Positions 26,504-35,436 of a DNA stretch of 64,000 nt are shown here, in pieces. Both the position numbers and the translations under genes were made by a program. Location of the stretch: NCBI RefSeq assembly GCF_000211815.1, contig NZ_GL890841.1, forward strand, positions 21,499 through 85,498, in the 5' to 3' direction. Source of the DNA: Moorena producens 3L. Lineage in GTDB: Bacteria; Cyanobacteriota; Cyanobacteriia; Cyanobacteriales; Coleofasciculaceae. The notes under the pieces were generated by a model that was not told the DNA's origin, made no database searches, and was given only the letters and a program-made list of their open reading frames with translations. The stretch's first letter is position 1, and every line of letters starts with the position of its first letter.

Positions 26504-26706
26504 GTCTCAATGGACATTTAGTGAAAATCGAGCTTAAACTGTGAGATATAAGCAATAAAAGCAGGCACACTATCTGGGTAACAATTCTTAAGAGTATTTC
26601 TAAAGAAAGTTAGCCTCCTGCTCAGGAAATTAGCAAGTGGTGAACCCTCTCATGGGTGACACCGCAGTTTTGCTGTGTTCTTAAGCGTTTTGGGTAATCC
26701 TAAATT

Positions 26707-28890
26707 ATGGCAACTCTATACGTCAATCCAGCTACTGGAAGTGATAGCGCTGATGGTAGCGAATCTACGCCCTTTAAAACTATTACTAAAGCCTTCGATT
26801 CAGCTGGATCAGGTGACCAGATTCAACTAAAACCTGGTACTTATAATACAGCCAGTGGTGAAACCTTTCCGCTGAAAGCTCCCTCCGGTGTAAAAATTAT
26901 AGGGGATGAAGCCAACAAAGGCAAGGACATCTTAATTGAAGGCAACGGATTGTTCAACACCCGTTTCGGTGGTGGTCAAAACGTGACCCTTATCCTAGCT
27001 AAGGATACCGACCTCAGGGGAGTAACTATGACCAATCGTGAGCGCCGAGGCACTGGGGCCTGGATTGAGTCTGGTAGCCCTATCGTTGCTAATTGTACCT
27101 TCAAAGAGTGCAATCGTGAAGGGGTTAATGTCACTGGTGAAGCCACACCAGAAATTAAAGATAATAATTTCATTGGTAGCGGTATAGAGGGCCAAGGGAT
27201 ATCGATTACCAGGGATGCCAAAGGGAACATCCAAGGGAATACCTGTAAAAAAATGGGTAATGGCATTGCTGTTGATAGTAATGCAGCGCCAAGGCTGGTC
27301 GAGAACCAAACCTCTGAAAACATATTTGGGATAGTGGTTTCTGGGGACGCTCGACCGATACTGCGTAAGAATCGGATTGAAAACAACGAAAGATTTGGTC
27401 TGTCAGTTTCTGGCAAGGGTTTGCCAGATTTGGGAACCGCAGGAGACCCAGGGGAAAACGTACTGCGTAACAACGGTGAGTTTGATTTAAAAAATTACAC
27501 CACGGTTAAGCTGATTTCAGTGGGCAATTTTTTAGTTGCCTCAAAAGCCAGTGGTCCGGTTCAAATTGATGACGCGATCGCTGAAGTTCCTAATCCTGTC
27601 GACCCTGTCGACCCTGTCGACCCTGTCGACCCTGTCGACCCTGTCGACCCTGTCGACCCTGTCGACCCTGTCGACCCTGTCGACCCTGTTGACCCTGTTG
27701 ACCCTGTTGACCCACCTAAAAAGTTAACGGATATTGGTGGTCACTGGGCAGAGGATTTCATCGAGGGATTGTACAGTAAAGGGTATATTAGTGGCTTCCC
27801 TGATGGCACCTTTCAGCCAGAGAAAACAATGACCCGTGCTGAATATGCGGCCTTGTTGGTAAACGCTTTCAATCCTTCAAATAAAAGGGAGGCCAAGGAT
27901 TTCAGTGATGTTGCTTCCAAGTATTGGGCTTACGAAAAGATTAAACAAGCCTATCGTGGTGGATTCCTCTCTGGCTACCCTGGGGGGACATTCAAACCCA
28001 CAGACAAGGTTCAGCGTGCCCAAATAATTGTTTCACTGGTGAATGGGTTAGACTTAACGGCTTCCAGTCCCAATGCCTTACAAGCCTACGATGACAGCGG
28101 TTCCATTCCTACCTACGCTATTGAAGCTGTCAAAACCGCAACCAAAAAAGAAATTATCGTAAATCACAGCAATCTCAAACAACTCAACCCCACTCGCAAT
28201 GCTACCCGTGCTGAAGTATCTGCCATGGTTTATCAAGCCTTGGTGGATGCTAATAAAGTCAGCGCTATTACTAATCAATATATTGTTAAATTTCCAGACG
28301 ACGGGATACCCACATTCGCAGACATTCAAGACCACTGGGCGAAAGAGTTTATTCAGGAATTGTTGTCAGAAGGTATGATTTCAGGTGTTGACAACAGTAA
28401 CTTTAAACCTGATGATAAGATCAACCGTGCTCAATATGCGGCCTTGATTAGCAAAGCGTTCAACCCTTCACCGAAAAGGGAAGCCAAGCAATTCAAAGAT
28501 GTCAGTGATAAGTCTTGGGCTAAGGATGCGATTCAAAAAGCCTATCGCGGTGGATTCCTATCTGGTTACAGTAATGGCAACTTCGGACAGGCCGATAATG
28601 TTAAGCGAGCGGATGTGATTGTTTCCTTAGTAAATGGCTTGGGTTTAAACGAATCAGACCCCAATGCTTTGGATTTGTATGATGACAAAGACAAGATTCC
28701 CAGCTATGCCAAAGATCAAGTCATAACGGCTACTAAAAAACTGATTGTGGTGAATTCCCCTGACCAGAGGAAGCTCAATCCTGTGCGTGAGGCTACTCGT
28801 GCTGAGGTAGCTGCGATGGTTTATCAGGCTTTGCTGGATCAGGGCACACTAACCGCTGCGGTGAATAGTGAGTACATTGTCGTTGGTTGA
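26707..28890 (+). CDS. DUF1565/beta-helix protein with proline-rich linker and six SLH repeats
   Basis: 727 residues. Residues 1-270 begin LYVNPATGSDSADGSESTPF, then KTITKAF (DUF1565), and continue as a right-handed beta-helix with repeated GN..N..GI turns. A linker at about 297-337 consists of 13 Asp-Pro units (PVD repeats, 9-bp DNA unit). From about 340, two sets of three S-layer-homology repeats follow (GGHWAEDFIEGLYSKGYISG and counterparts; QDHWAKEFIQELLSEGMISG). The second set is a duplication of the first. SLH repeats bind peptidoglycan-linked polymers, so a cell-surface role is likely, yet no N-terminal signal peptide is visible. Confidence 0.85.
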   Translation: MATLYVNPATGSDSADGSESTPFKTITKAFDSAGSGDQIQLKPGTYNTASGETFPLKAPSGVKIIGDEANKGKDILIEGNGLFNTRFGGGQNVTLILAKDTDLRGVTMTNRERRGTGAWIESGSPIVANCTFKECNREGVNVTGEATPEIKDNNFIGSGIEGQGISITRDAKGNIQGNTCKKMGNGIAVDSNAAPRLVENQTSENIFGIVVSGDARPILRKNRIENNERFGLSVSGKGLPDLGTAGDPGENVLRNNGEFDLKNYTTVKLISVGNFLVASKASGPVQIDDAIAEVPNPVDPVDPVDPVDPVDPVDPVDPVDPVDPVDPVDPVDPVDPPKKLTDIGGHWAEDFIEGLYSKGYISGFPDGTFQPEKTMTRAEYAALLVNAFNPSNKREAKDFSDVASKYWAYEKIKQAYRGGFLSGYPGGTFKPTDKVQRAQIIVSLVNGLDLTASSPNALQAYDDSGSIPTYAIEAVKTATKKEIIVNHSNLKQLNPTRNATRAEVSAMVYQALVDANKVSAITNQYIVKFPDDGIPTFADIQDHWAKEFIQELLSEGMISGVDNSNFKPDDKINRAQYAALISKAFNPSPKREAKQFKDVSDKSWAKDAIQKAYRGGFLSGYSNGNFGQADNVKRADVIVSLVNGLGLNESDPNALDLYDDKDKIPSYAKDQVITATKKLIVVNSPDQRKLNPVREATRAEVAAMVYQALLDQGTLTAAVNSEYIVVG

Positions 28891-28948
28891 TTTATGGTTT
28901 GGACTTGACCACGGTTAGATCAACTAAATCTTTCTGAAAACATCGGTA

Positions 28949-28973
28949 GCCTGCTGAGTGCAGGCTTTTTTTT
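28949..28973 (+). terminator. Intrinsic terminator of the SLH gene
   Basis: GCCTGC and GCAGGC arms with a TGAGT loop, followed by eight T residues, 60 bp after the stop codon at 28890. Confidence 0.9.
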
Positions 28974-29306
28974 GTATAGCGCCATAAATGTAAGCGATTG
29001 ACCTAAAGTCACGCTACGCGATGCTCCAATGGAGCCGCTAAGCGAACGCATTTGGATTTAGCTATCAGCTATCAGCTAAAGGCTGACAGCTGATAGCTTA
29101 CCAGAGAAGAGGGAACAATGATTGTCAAAGAACCGATCAGAGGTACAAATCATGCAGAACAATCCTAGAGCGATGCTCTTTGAGAGCCGCTACGCGATCG
29201 CTTACAGTCAATTTTATTCCCCCTACTCTCTACTCCCTACTCCCTGCTCCCTGCTCCCTAAAACCCAGGAAGAAAGTACCTCACAGCACTTGAGAACTCC
29301 TATAGT
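28974..29306. other. Intergenic repeats
   Basis: It contains AGCTATCAGCTATCAGC and its complement (29056-29097), a GCGATCGC site, and short CCCTACTCCC/CCCTGCTCCC repeats (29220-29262). No supported gene. Confidence 0.55.
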
Positions 29307-29434
29307 TCACATCACTACCAATTCAGCAATTCGCTTGAGGATCCTAAGCACATTATACCAGTCATTGCCACGATAGAGGGTAAACTCATCGGAAAGAGCA
29401 TACATCGGTCTACCGGATTTGGTTAGTTTGAACG
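29307..29434 (-). pseudogene. C-terminal gene remnant cut by an IS605-type element
   Basis: On the minus strand TKSGRPMYALSDEFTLYRG continues in frame to a stop at 29307, about 38 residues. The frame is cut at the right end of the IS605-type element that starts near 29435. The missing N-terminal part is not found beyond the other side of the element. The original function is not recognised. Confidence 0.4.
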
Positions 29435-29436
29435 CA

Positions 29437-29465
29437 CCCCACCCAAATCGAAGATTATGGGTGGG
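29437..29465 (-). mobile_element. IS605-type right-end hairpin after tnpB
   Basis: CCCCACCCAAATC, loop, GATTATGGGTGGGG; it overlaps the tnpB stop region. A close copy in the same orientation is at 31378-31400. Confidence 0.6.
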
Positions 29466-30888
29466 GATTCGTGCGCTTAAAAGTAGCTAGACTCCTAAGC
29501 GTCCCCAGGACAATCGGCGTTCTCGATGTGCCGTTAGAACTTTTGCTATCGAACACCCATAAGAAATGCCTATCTCCTACAATTACGGAATACCAGTATC
29601 TGGCCCCGATATTATAACTAGCATTTAGATCGGCATGATACCGTTTTCCTGTAGAAAATTTGGCAAGTGAATAATTGATTTTACTTCTCAAGACTTTACC
29701 GCTACCATCGAAAGCTACCGCACTGGTGTATTTAGGGTTAATTGTTTGAACAACCCCACCTACTTCCGTCCACTTATCGTTAATAAGCTCGCCGATTTTG
29801 CTATGGCACCATAAATGAAACTTCTGTTTCATCAATGACCCTTTCTTACCTGCTTTAGCTTTCCAGCCAGAGAGATTTTCTAATACGATTACTTTTACTC
29901 CATGTAACAAGGCAAATTTAACAATCTCTCTGGCTACCGTTCTGCCAATCTCCAAATTTAGATTAGAAGACTTGCGTTCAAGACCTTTACAGAAACCTCT
30001 TGGTAATTTTTTCCCGGTTATGTTACTGGTTTGTTTTGCCTTTTTGGCAATTTTCATTCTCCGTCTATTGCGACAGTCTATGTCTCTGGCGGGATTGATA
30101 AATTTTCTCGCCTTTACAGTACCATCGCGACCTACGATAGCTGCTACAGCAGCGTTATTGATTCCTAAATCTACACTACATATATATTCTGCCTCCTGCC
30201 TCTCCACTTGCTTTACCTCGACTGGCATGGATAGTTGACACTTCTTATTGTCGATTACAAGAGCAGGCGAACACAGTTGATTTCCTTTTGTTAAATGTCT
30301 ATTACCTCCATGTTTCTTGACTTTTATATTTTTTAGCCAGACCCAATCAGTTCCATCCCAGACCTTTATGTCTACTGTGCCATAGTTCACCCCATATTTA
30401 ATTTGCTGACCTTGATATAAAGCTGGATAGCTTTTGCACATAGCCGTTAAACGAGGGGGTAATGCCTGACGATGTTTTCTAATGCCTGACTGCCACTCTC
30501 TATAACGAGTCTGAAAGCTAGAAACTATCCCAATAGCGTCAGCTATAGCTGCTCTTCTTAAATAACTAGGAAACTTTCTAAAAGAAGGATTTTTATCTAA
30601 AACTTTTTGATAATAGTTATGTTTAGGAGCTGGATTTTTTGCTGTGGCATGAATCATTTTCTCCACAGCATTTATCCGTTCTGTAGAAGACAGAGTAGCT
30701 AGTTTAGCCCATTGAGCGTTGAATATGAGAACTAGAGGCGTTAGGAAGGCACGGTACTCATTGACAGTTAGTTGCATCTGGTGCTTTTGTTCTTGTGTTG
30801 CCACAAGGCTCCAAACGTCCGTCCGCATCAGGTCAGCCTCCTTTTTCTTTTTCTTTTTAGTTCTCCTGTTACTTCTTTTTTTGCTCAT
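29455..30888 (-). CDS. tnpB: TnpB of an IS200/IS605-type element, zinc-finger-less subgroup
   Basis: 477 residues. The RuvC residues are kept: Asp in SVDLGINNAAV, Glu in VIVLENLSGW, and Asp in YHADLNASYNIGARY. The CxxC...CxxC knuckle found in most TnpB proteins between the last two motifs is missing; instead the region reads NPKYTSAVAFDGSGKVLRSK. This is a feature I recall from a cyanobacterial OrfB subgroup. The N-terminus is very basic (KKKKKKE). The gene is divergent from a decayed tnpA at 30969-31345. TnpB is a guide-RNA-directed nuclease; the guide RNA would come from the 3' end of this gene and its flank. Confidence 0.85.
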   Translation of the reverse strand: MSKKRSNRRTKKKKKKEADLMRTDVWSLVATQEQKHQMQLTVNEYRAFLTPLVLIFNAQWAKLATLSSTERINAVEKMIHATAKNPAPKHNYYQKVLDKNPSFRKFPSYLRRAAIADAIGIVSSFQTRYREWQSGIRKHRQALPPRLTAMCKSYPALYQGQQIKYGVNYGTVDIKVWDGTDWVWLKNIKVKKHGGNRHLTKGNQLCSPALVIDNKKCQLSMPVEVKQVERQEAEYICSVDLGINNAAVAAIVGRDGTVKARKFINPARDIDCRNRRRMKIAKKAKQTSNITGKKLPRGFCKGLERKSSNLNLEIGRTVAREIVKFALLHGVKVIVLENLSGWKAKAGKKGSLMKQKFHLWCHSKIGELINDKWTEVGGVVQTINPKYTSAVAFDGSGKVLRSKINYSLAKFSTGKRYHADLNASYNIGARYWYSVIVGDRHFLWVFDSKSSNGTSRTPIVLGTLRSLATFKRTNPHP

Positions 30889-30968
30889 GGGCTTGGGTTT
30901 AACGAACCGTCTACACTTGGTCTACCAGTTATAATCTTAGTTGTCAAGACGGTTAAGAAAATTTTTCT

Positions 30969-31345
30969 ATGCTACCGCTAAAAACCCTCAGCAACAGTGC
31001 GTTTCGGCTTATATATCACTTTAATCAGAATCGAGCTTATACTCAAACAACTTCTTGGGAAGTGGGAGTGCGATCTAGTAGAGTTTGTTGGTGTTGCTGA
31101 CCATGTACATATTCTCTTTGAAGCACACCCGTCAGTAGGATTGTCGAAGCTAGTTAATAATGTTTTGACGGTTACTTCTCCTAGGCTACGCTTCAAGTTC
31201 GCGGAGCATTTATCTAAGTTCTATTGGGGATCATTACCTCAATTCTGGTCTGGCAGTTATGCAATCATTAGTGTAGGAACACAAGGGCCTATGACCGTTT
31301 GATTGCTGATTGAGTACGTAAAAAACCAAGAGACCCCTGAATAAG
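30969..31345 (+). pseudogene. tnpA: Decayed IS200/IS605 TnpA (Y1 HUH transposase)
   Basis: Fragments in two frames: PLKTLSNSAFRLIYHF from about 30973, then (frame change and loss of about 25 residues) LLGKWECDLVEFVGVADHVH, with the HUH motif DHVHILFEAHPS, and SKLVNNVLTVTS. An in-frame TGA at 31300-31302 precedes LLIEYVKNQETP, which carries the catalytic Tyr. The N-terminal deletion and the stop before the Tyr make an active enzyme unlikely unless TGA is read through. The element must depend on another copy in the genome for transposition. Confidence 0.75.
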
Positions 31346-31377
31346 GACGCTGCGCGATGTTTGTTGGTTTCGCTTAC

Positions 31378-31400
31378 CCCACCCAAATCATAGATTATGG
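31378..31400. mobile_element. Second IS605-type end hairpin
   Basis: CCCCACCCAAATCATAGATT and ATGGGTGAGG, nearly identical to the hairpin at 29437-29465 and in the same orientation. Either an older element ended here or this is a left-over end. It marks the point where the restriction-type gene fragment to the right is cut. Confidence 0.5.
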
Positions 31401-31403
31401 GTG

Positions 31404-32146
31404 AGGACTGCGCGAAACATTTTGTTCAAAAACCGGAAATTAGTGCCATTAGTCACCAATCCAAAACTAGGGCGCAACTGATTAGGATTAGCCATCATGT
31501 AGGTCAATGCCTGAGGAATTGCTGACTTGAGAGAGAAACCAGCTTGTTTCGATTCAATCGCTAATACCCAACTAAACAGGTAAGGGGTCTCCCGTTATAC
31601 CCGCGCTTCATGGGCGGGAGGGGAATTACCTGACGGGGTCTCTTGGTTTTGGTATGATAGATTGATGGCGGTTGGACTGCCGCTCAATGGCTGTGGTAAA
31701 TCGATACAGGATATCGAGGAACAGTAAGTCTCATTCGTGAGTAAGAGCGCGCCTACATCATAATCTTTGATTTGATGTAGGAGTAGTCACAACTGCTCTT
31801 GTAGCACCAACACATCAATACGTCCCCGCAGGATTTCGTGCTCCTCAACAGCGGCAATTTCTATTGCGGCCTCTGTCTTGAGGTGAAAGGGAGAACCATA
31901 AAAACCCGCTAGTCCTAACAAGGGAGACAGCACTACCATTTTGACAATGTCTTCCACCATCGGGTACTGTTCCAGGTATAGCATGTGAGCCTTAACTTGC
32001 TCTAAGGACTGCCTTTCAGTGTCGGTAAGTTCTGGTAACTCGTCCTGCCACTCTCGGAAAAATTCGTCATCCTCTGCTGGGGTCAGGTCAAATTTGACCT
32101 TCACGTCATGCAAGCTAAGTTCTGTGACTGGAATCGTCTTCACCAT
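31404..32146 (-). pseudogene. Restriction-endonuclease-like gene, interrupted and truncated
   Basis: The N-terminal 119 residues (31787-32146) include FFREWQDELPELTD, KMVVLSPLLGLAGFY and GRIDVLVLQEQL. After a 214-bp insert the frame resumes as FSWVLAIESKQAGFSLKSAI and TYMMANPNQLRPSFGLVTNG, then is lost at an IS605-type end near 31404. Joined, the parts give a PD-(D/E)xK-like RID...IESK core, as in a large cyanobacterial family often annotated as type I restriction R-like proteins. The gene has lost its C-terminus and is broken in the middle. Confidence 0.7.
31577..31790. mobile_element. 214-bp non-autonomous insert in the restriction-type gene
   Basis: Removing 31577-31790 rejoins QEQL with FSWVLAIES in frame, which fixes the ends. 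The insert has a hairpin at each end: CTCCCGTTATACCCGC with GCGGGAG on the left, and CCTACATCA with TGATGTAGGAGTAGTCAC on the right. The right hairpin followed by AGTAGTCAC is the form of IS200/IS605/IS1341 right ends. No coding frame. A related left-end word (CTCCCGTTATACCCG) is at 7287. Confidence 0.65.
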
Positions 32147-32231
32147 CAGGATTGAGCCAAGGTCTGTCTTAACCTCTCGGGAAACCTATGATCGTGCGCC
32201 GCGAAACTTAGGTGAGCTTACCACTAGCCTA

Positions 32232-32426
32232 TCAATCAAACTGCCGATAGCTCCAGGCTCGACCTACTAATGCGATCGCTAAAATCACCGTTGGAGCCAG
32301 GATCCCGATCATCCCATTAACGGATGTAGCGGCAATGGGTACACTGGGGGCAACGTATTTAATAATAACAGAAATTATCGTGGAGAGGATGACGAGTTTG
32401 AGAATGAAGCTTAGTTGATTATCCAT
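32232..32426 (-). CDS. Small membrane protein, two transmembrane segments
   Basis: 64 residues. Two hydrophobic helices are clear: about 7-28 (ILKLVILSTIISVIIKYV) and 35-56 (VNGMIGILAPTVILAIALVG), with a short loop and a charged C-terminal WSYRQFD. This pattern is common in small conserved cyanobacterial proteins of unknown role. It is divergent from the next gene, with about 125 bp between them. Confidence 0.65.
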   Translation of the reverse strand: MDNQLSFILKLVILSTIISVIIKYVAPSVPIAATSVNGMIGILAPTVILAIALVGRAWSYRQFD

Positions 32427-32550
32427 GTTGCCATTGCCCTATTGCTATTACTATATTATTGCCATTGGTGAATAACCACTAGGTAATGTCATGATAAGAG
32501 GTAAAACCACCAAGTCATGGGGTTTGAGGGATTCTTAAGGCAAGCTGCGG

Positions 32551-32937
32551 ATGGAACATAATGTGAAAAAGACTAATTCTACCGACAATCACGATAATCA
32601 GCGCTTACAGCTATTTATTTACCTTGTCCCCATCTTTGGCTTGTTTCCAGCACTGTGGACATTGTACCACTCTCAGGGAAACCGACAGGAAAAAACGGTG
32701 AGTCGCTTGTCCGTCACCTTGGCCTTTGGTTGGTTGCTAGGGTACAGTTTATTATCAGCAGGAGCACAATTGTCGGAATTTTGGACATTACGCTTGCTGT
32801 TTCTCAATGCTATGCTGACATCTGGCTATTTTCTGGTCAGTTTCGCTGTGATGGTGCGCTTATGGCAGCGCCAGTCACCACGCCTGCCTTGGATTAGCCG
32901 GATCTCTGAAGGAATCCTGGGCAAGTATTTGTCCTAG
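32551..32937 (+). CDS. Conserved membrane protein of unknown function
   Basis: 128 residues with three to four hydrophobic segments (about 22-42, 57-76 and 83-108: LFIYLVPIFGLFPALWTLY, LAFGWLLGYSLLSAG, LLFLNAMLTSGYFLVSFAV). A hydrophilic N-terminus is followed by a basic tail. The pattern resembles a cyanobacterial conserved membrane protein encoded near LCP genes. It lies about 235 bp upstream of the LCP gene on the same strand and could act in envelope biogenesis; that is an inference from position. Confidence 0.65.
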   Translation: MEHNVKKTNSTDNHDNQRLQLFIYLVPIFGLFPALWTLYHSQGNRQEKTVSRLSVTLAFGWLLGYSLLSAGAQLSEFWTLRLLFLNAMLTSGYFLVSFAVMVRLWQRQSPRLPWISRISEGILGKYLS

Positions 32938-33171
32938 TCTAGGGGTTTACTTAAATAAATGATGTACTCTAATGATGGTTTTGACTGACGGATTGGGCAA
33001 GCTTGATCGAAAATTTACCTGATCAGGCAGCAACCTGTTAAAAAACCTGCTATAGAGTATTAATACTAAACCTTAAGATGGAAGCTCCAGGTCAAGCATG
33101 TGAAACCGGTCAGCAGTGAATAGTCTTCTTCTGTCAATACCATCCCTATTGCCTGTGTGTGAGGAAGCCCA

Positions 33172-34566
33172 GTGCCAGTTCAAAGAACTTATCGAAAACG
33201 CCGTGTAGTGAGAAGACCTACTCGCCCCGTTCGCAGAAAAAAGGTAAAAGTCAAGGGAGGGAATTTGCTCTGGCTTTGGCTAGGTTTTACCGCAGTGGCC
33301 ATGTCATCTGCGGCAGCAGGTGCAATCCTAGCTGTATCCCTGGCAAGTACCCCTTTGCTGCAAAATGAACTGACTCCGGACGAGAAATCTGTATTTAACC
33401 AAGAAGAAACCATCTCCAGCAACAGCATGCACTTGCCGGAGTTGACTCGACCAGTTAATATCTTATTTCTTGGTATTAAAGTCCTAACCTCTGATCTCAA
33501 GCAACCCCCAGAAGTAGACCTGGGATACCACGCTCTGGTCAATTCCTTAGAGGGTTTGTCAGATACCATGCTCCTGCTACGGTTTGACCCAAATGGGGAA
33601 AAAGTCAAAGTGCTGTCGATGCCTCGTGATACTCAAACTCGTATTGAGAAACATGGTAAAATCAAGCTCAATGCTGCCAATTATTTTGGCGGACCTGCCC
33701 TCACAGCAAAGGCGGTCAGTGATCTTCTCGATGATGTGCCCATTGACCGTTATATCCGAGTAAACGTTCAGGGTGTGGAAAAACTGGTGGATGCCTTGGG
33801 AGGAGTTACGGTCTATATTCCCAAGGATATGAAGTACACTGACCACTCTCAACACCTTTATATCAACCTCAAAAAAGGCAGACAGCACCTGGATGGTAAT
33901 AAAGCGATGCAGTTCCTGCGGTTTCGCTACGACAAGTATGGGGATATTGGTCGAGTTCAGCGGCAACAAATGCTGATGAGGGCATTGGTAGAACAGGCAC
34001 TAAAACCTAGTACTATCGCACGAATCCCACAAATCCTCTCAGTTATTCAGTCCCACATTGACACCAACTTAAGTGTAGAAGAGCTAGTGGCATTAGCGGG
34101 TTTTGCCACCAAGACTAAACGAGCCAATGTCCAAATGCTAATGCTGCCTGGTCGATTTAGCAACGATGGCAAGAAACAAGCCAGTTACTGGTTGCCAAAC
34201 CACCGCCGCATCCAGCAGATGGTGGGTCAGCACTTTGGTCAAGGCTATAGCTATTACTCCAATGCCAACTCCACATCCCTGCGGATTGCGATTCAATACA
34301 CTACAGATTCTTCTGAAGTCGCTAAAGCTATGCTCCGGAAACTTAACCAAGCTGGCTACCAGAATGTTCGTATTGATCAGAAATTGTCTAGGGAACCATT
34401 GCGCACCACTCGCATTATTGCCCAACAGGGAGACGATGAAAGTGCTGCCACTATCCGTAACTATTTGGGATTTGGGGAAGTGCGGGTGGAAAGCACCGGT
34501 GCTTTTTCCTCAGATATTACCATTCAGTTGGGTCAAGACTGGCTACAGAAACTGGGTTCTCAATAA
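33172..34566 (+). CDS. LytR-CpsA-Psr (LCP) family cell-wall polymer ligase
   Basis: 464 residues, GTG start. After a very basic N-terminus (KRRVVRRPTRPVRRKKVKVK) a single membrane helix at about 26-50 (LLWLWLGFTAVAMSSAAAGA) anchors the protein with its LCP domain outside. The LCP core (about 90-300) shows NILFLGIK, SDTMLLLRFDP, VKVLSMPRDTQTRI, KLNAANYFGG and FLRFRYDKYGDIGRVQRQQ, with the Arg/Asp residues that hold polyprenyl pyrophosphate. A LytR_C domain follows (about 360-460). LCP proteins transfer glycopolymers from lipid carrier to peptidoglycan or related acceptors. Confidence 0.92.
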   Translation: MPVQRTYRKRRVVRRPTRPVRRKKVKVKGGNLLWLWLGFTAVAMSSAAAGAILAVSLASTPLLQNELTPDEKSVFNQEETISSNSMHLPELTRPVNILFLGIKVLTSDLKQPPEVDLGYHALVNSLEGLSDTMLLLRFDPNGEKVKVLSMPRDTQTRIEKHGKIKLNAANYFGGPALTAKAVSDLLDDVPIDRYIRVNVQGVEKLVDALGGVTVYIPKDMKYTDHSQHLYINLKKGRQHLDGNKAMQFLRFRYDKYGDIGRVQRQQMLMRALVEQALKPSTIARIPQILSVIQSHIDTNLSVEELVALAGFATKTKRANVQMLMLPGRFSNDGKKQASYWLPNHRRIQQMVGQHFGQGYSYYSNANSTSLRIAIQYTTDSSEVAKAMLRKLNQAGYQNVRIDQKLSREPLRTTRIIAQQGDDESAATIRNYLGFGEVRVESTGAFSSDITIQLGQDWLQKLGSQ

Positions 34567-34749
34567 TAAGATAGGTTTTCCAGCTTCTAGCAAGGGCAAT
34601 TATAGCAGTTTTCCATTGGGTGAGGTACTTTGCTTATCCTTTTAAGGCAGAGGGCAGAAGGCAGAGGGCAGAAAGGTAAGAAGGTCTTAAAGGCAATTAG
34701 CGCCAATAAAGACTGTACCTCATCTACTTGAAAAACCCTGTAACCATGT

Positions 34750-35436
34750 TCAATTAACTAATGACTCGACAAAAGCCTTAACTTGCAAATCAATACCAGT
34801 AATCGCAGTGCCGACAACAACTGCATAGGCTCCCAATTCTAGCGCAGTTTGAGCCATCTTGGGGCTGGCAATACCCCCTTCGCAAATGGCTGGGATATCT
34901 AAATGCTTCACCAACTGGCTGAGTAGGCCAAAGCCGGGAGGACAAAGATGGCTGGTTTGAGCGGTGTAGCCATAGAGGGTGGTACCAACTAAATCAACAC
35001 CAGCGGCTTGTGCTGCGATCGCACTCTCAAGGGTATCCACATCTGCCATCACCGGTTTACCCAGTGTATCGTGAATCTGCTTAATTAAATCTTGAACTGT
35101 TTCCCCTCCAGGACGTTCCCGTAAGGTGGCATCAATGGCAATAATATCAGCACCAGCGGATGCGATCGCTTTGGCATGGTGAAACTGGGGAGTAATATAA
35201 ACCTCAGACTCCGGTAACTGTTGCTTCCACAAGCCAATAATTGGAGCAGTGGGACATTGACTACGGACAGCTGCCACATGGTCAGGTGTATCAATACGCA
35301 CACCCGATGCCCCCTGATTCATCGAAGCCTGTGCCATGGCGGCAATCACTAGGGGGTGGTGCAGGGGTGAGTCAGGGGGTGCCTGACAAGACACAATTAG
35401 ACTATGACGAATTGAATGGAGAGAATTAGCTGCCAT
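34750..35436 (-). CDS. nanE: Putative N-acetylmannosamine-6-phosphate 2-epimerase
   Basis: 228 residues, a TIM barrel. NanE converts ManNAc-6-P to GlcNAc-6-P. Family signatures are the N-terminal LIVSCQAPPDSPLHHP, ASGVRIDTPDHVAAVRS, Asp/Lys-type residues in IAIDATLRERPGG, and the phosphate site CEGGIASPKMA followed by AVVVGTAITGI. In cyanobacteria it occurs as a single gene outside sialic-acid operons, as here, so it probably serves amino-sugar recycling. Convergent with the LCP gene. Confidence 0.9.
   Translation of the reverse strand: MAANSLHSIRHSLIVSCQAPPDSPLHHPLVIAAMAQASMNQGASGVRIDTPDHVAAVRSQCPTAPIIGLWKQQLPESEVYITPQFHHAKAIASAGADIIAIDATLRERPGGETVQDLIKQIHDTLGKPVMADVDTLESAIAAQAAGVDLVGTTLYGYTAQTSHLCPPGFGLLSQLVKHLDIPAICEGGIASPKMAQTALELGAYAVVVGTAITGIDLQVKAFVESLVN

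Noticed and set aside
27536..27727. Plus-strand frame of LSTLSTLST repeats
   Set aside because: It is the other frame of the Asp-Pro linker in the SLH protein.
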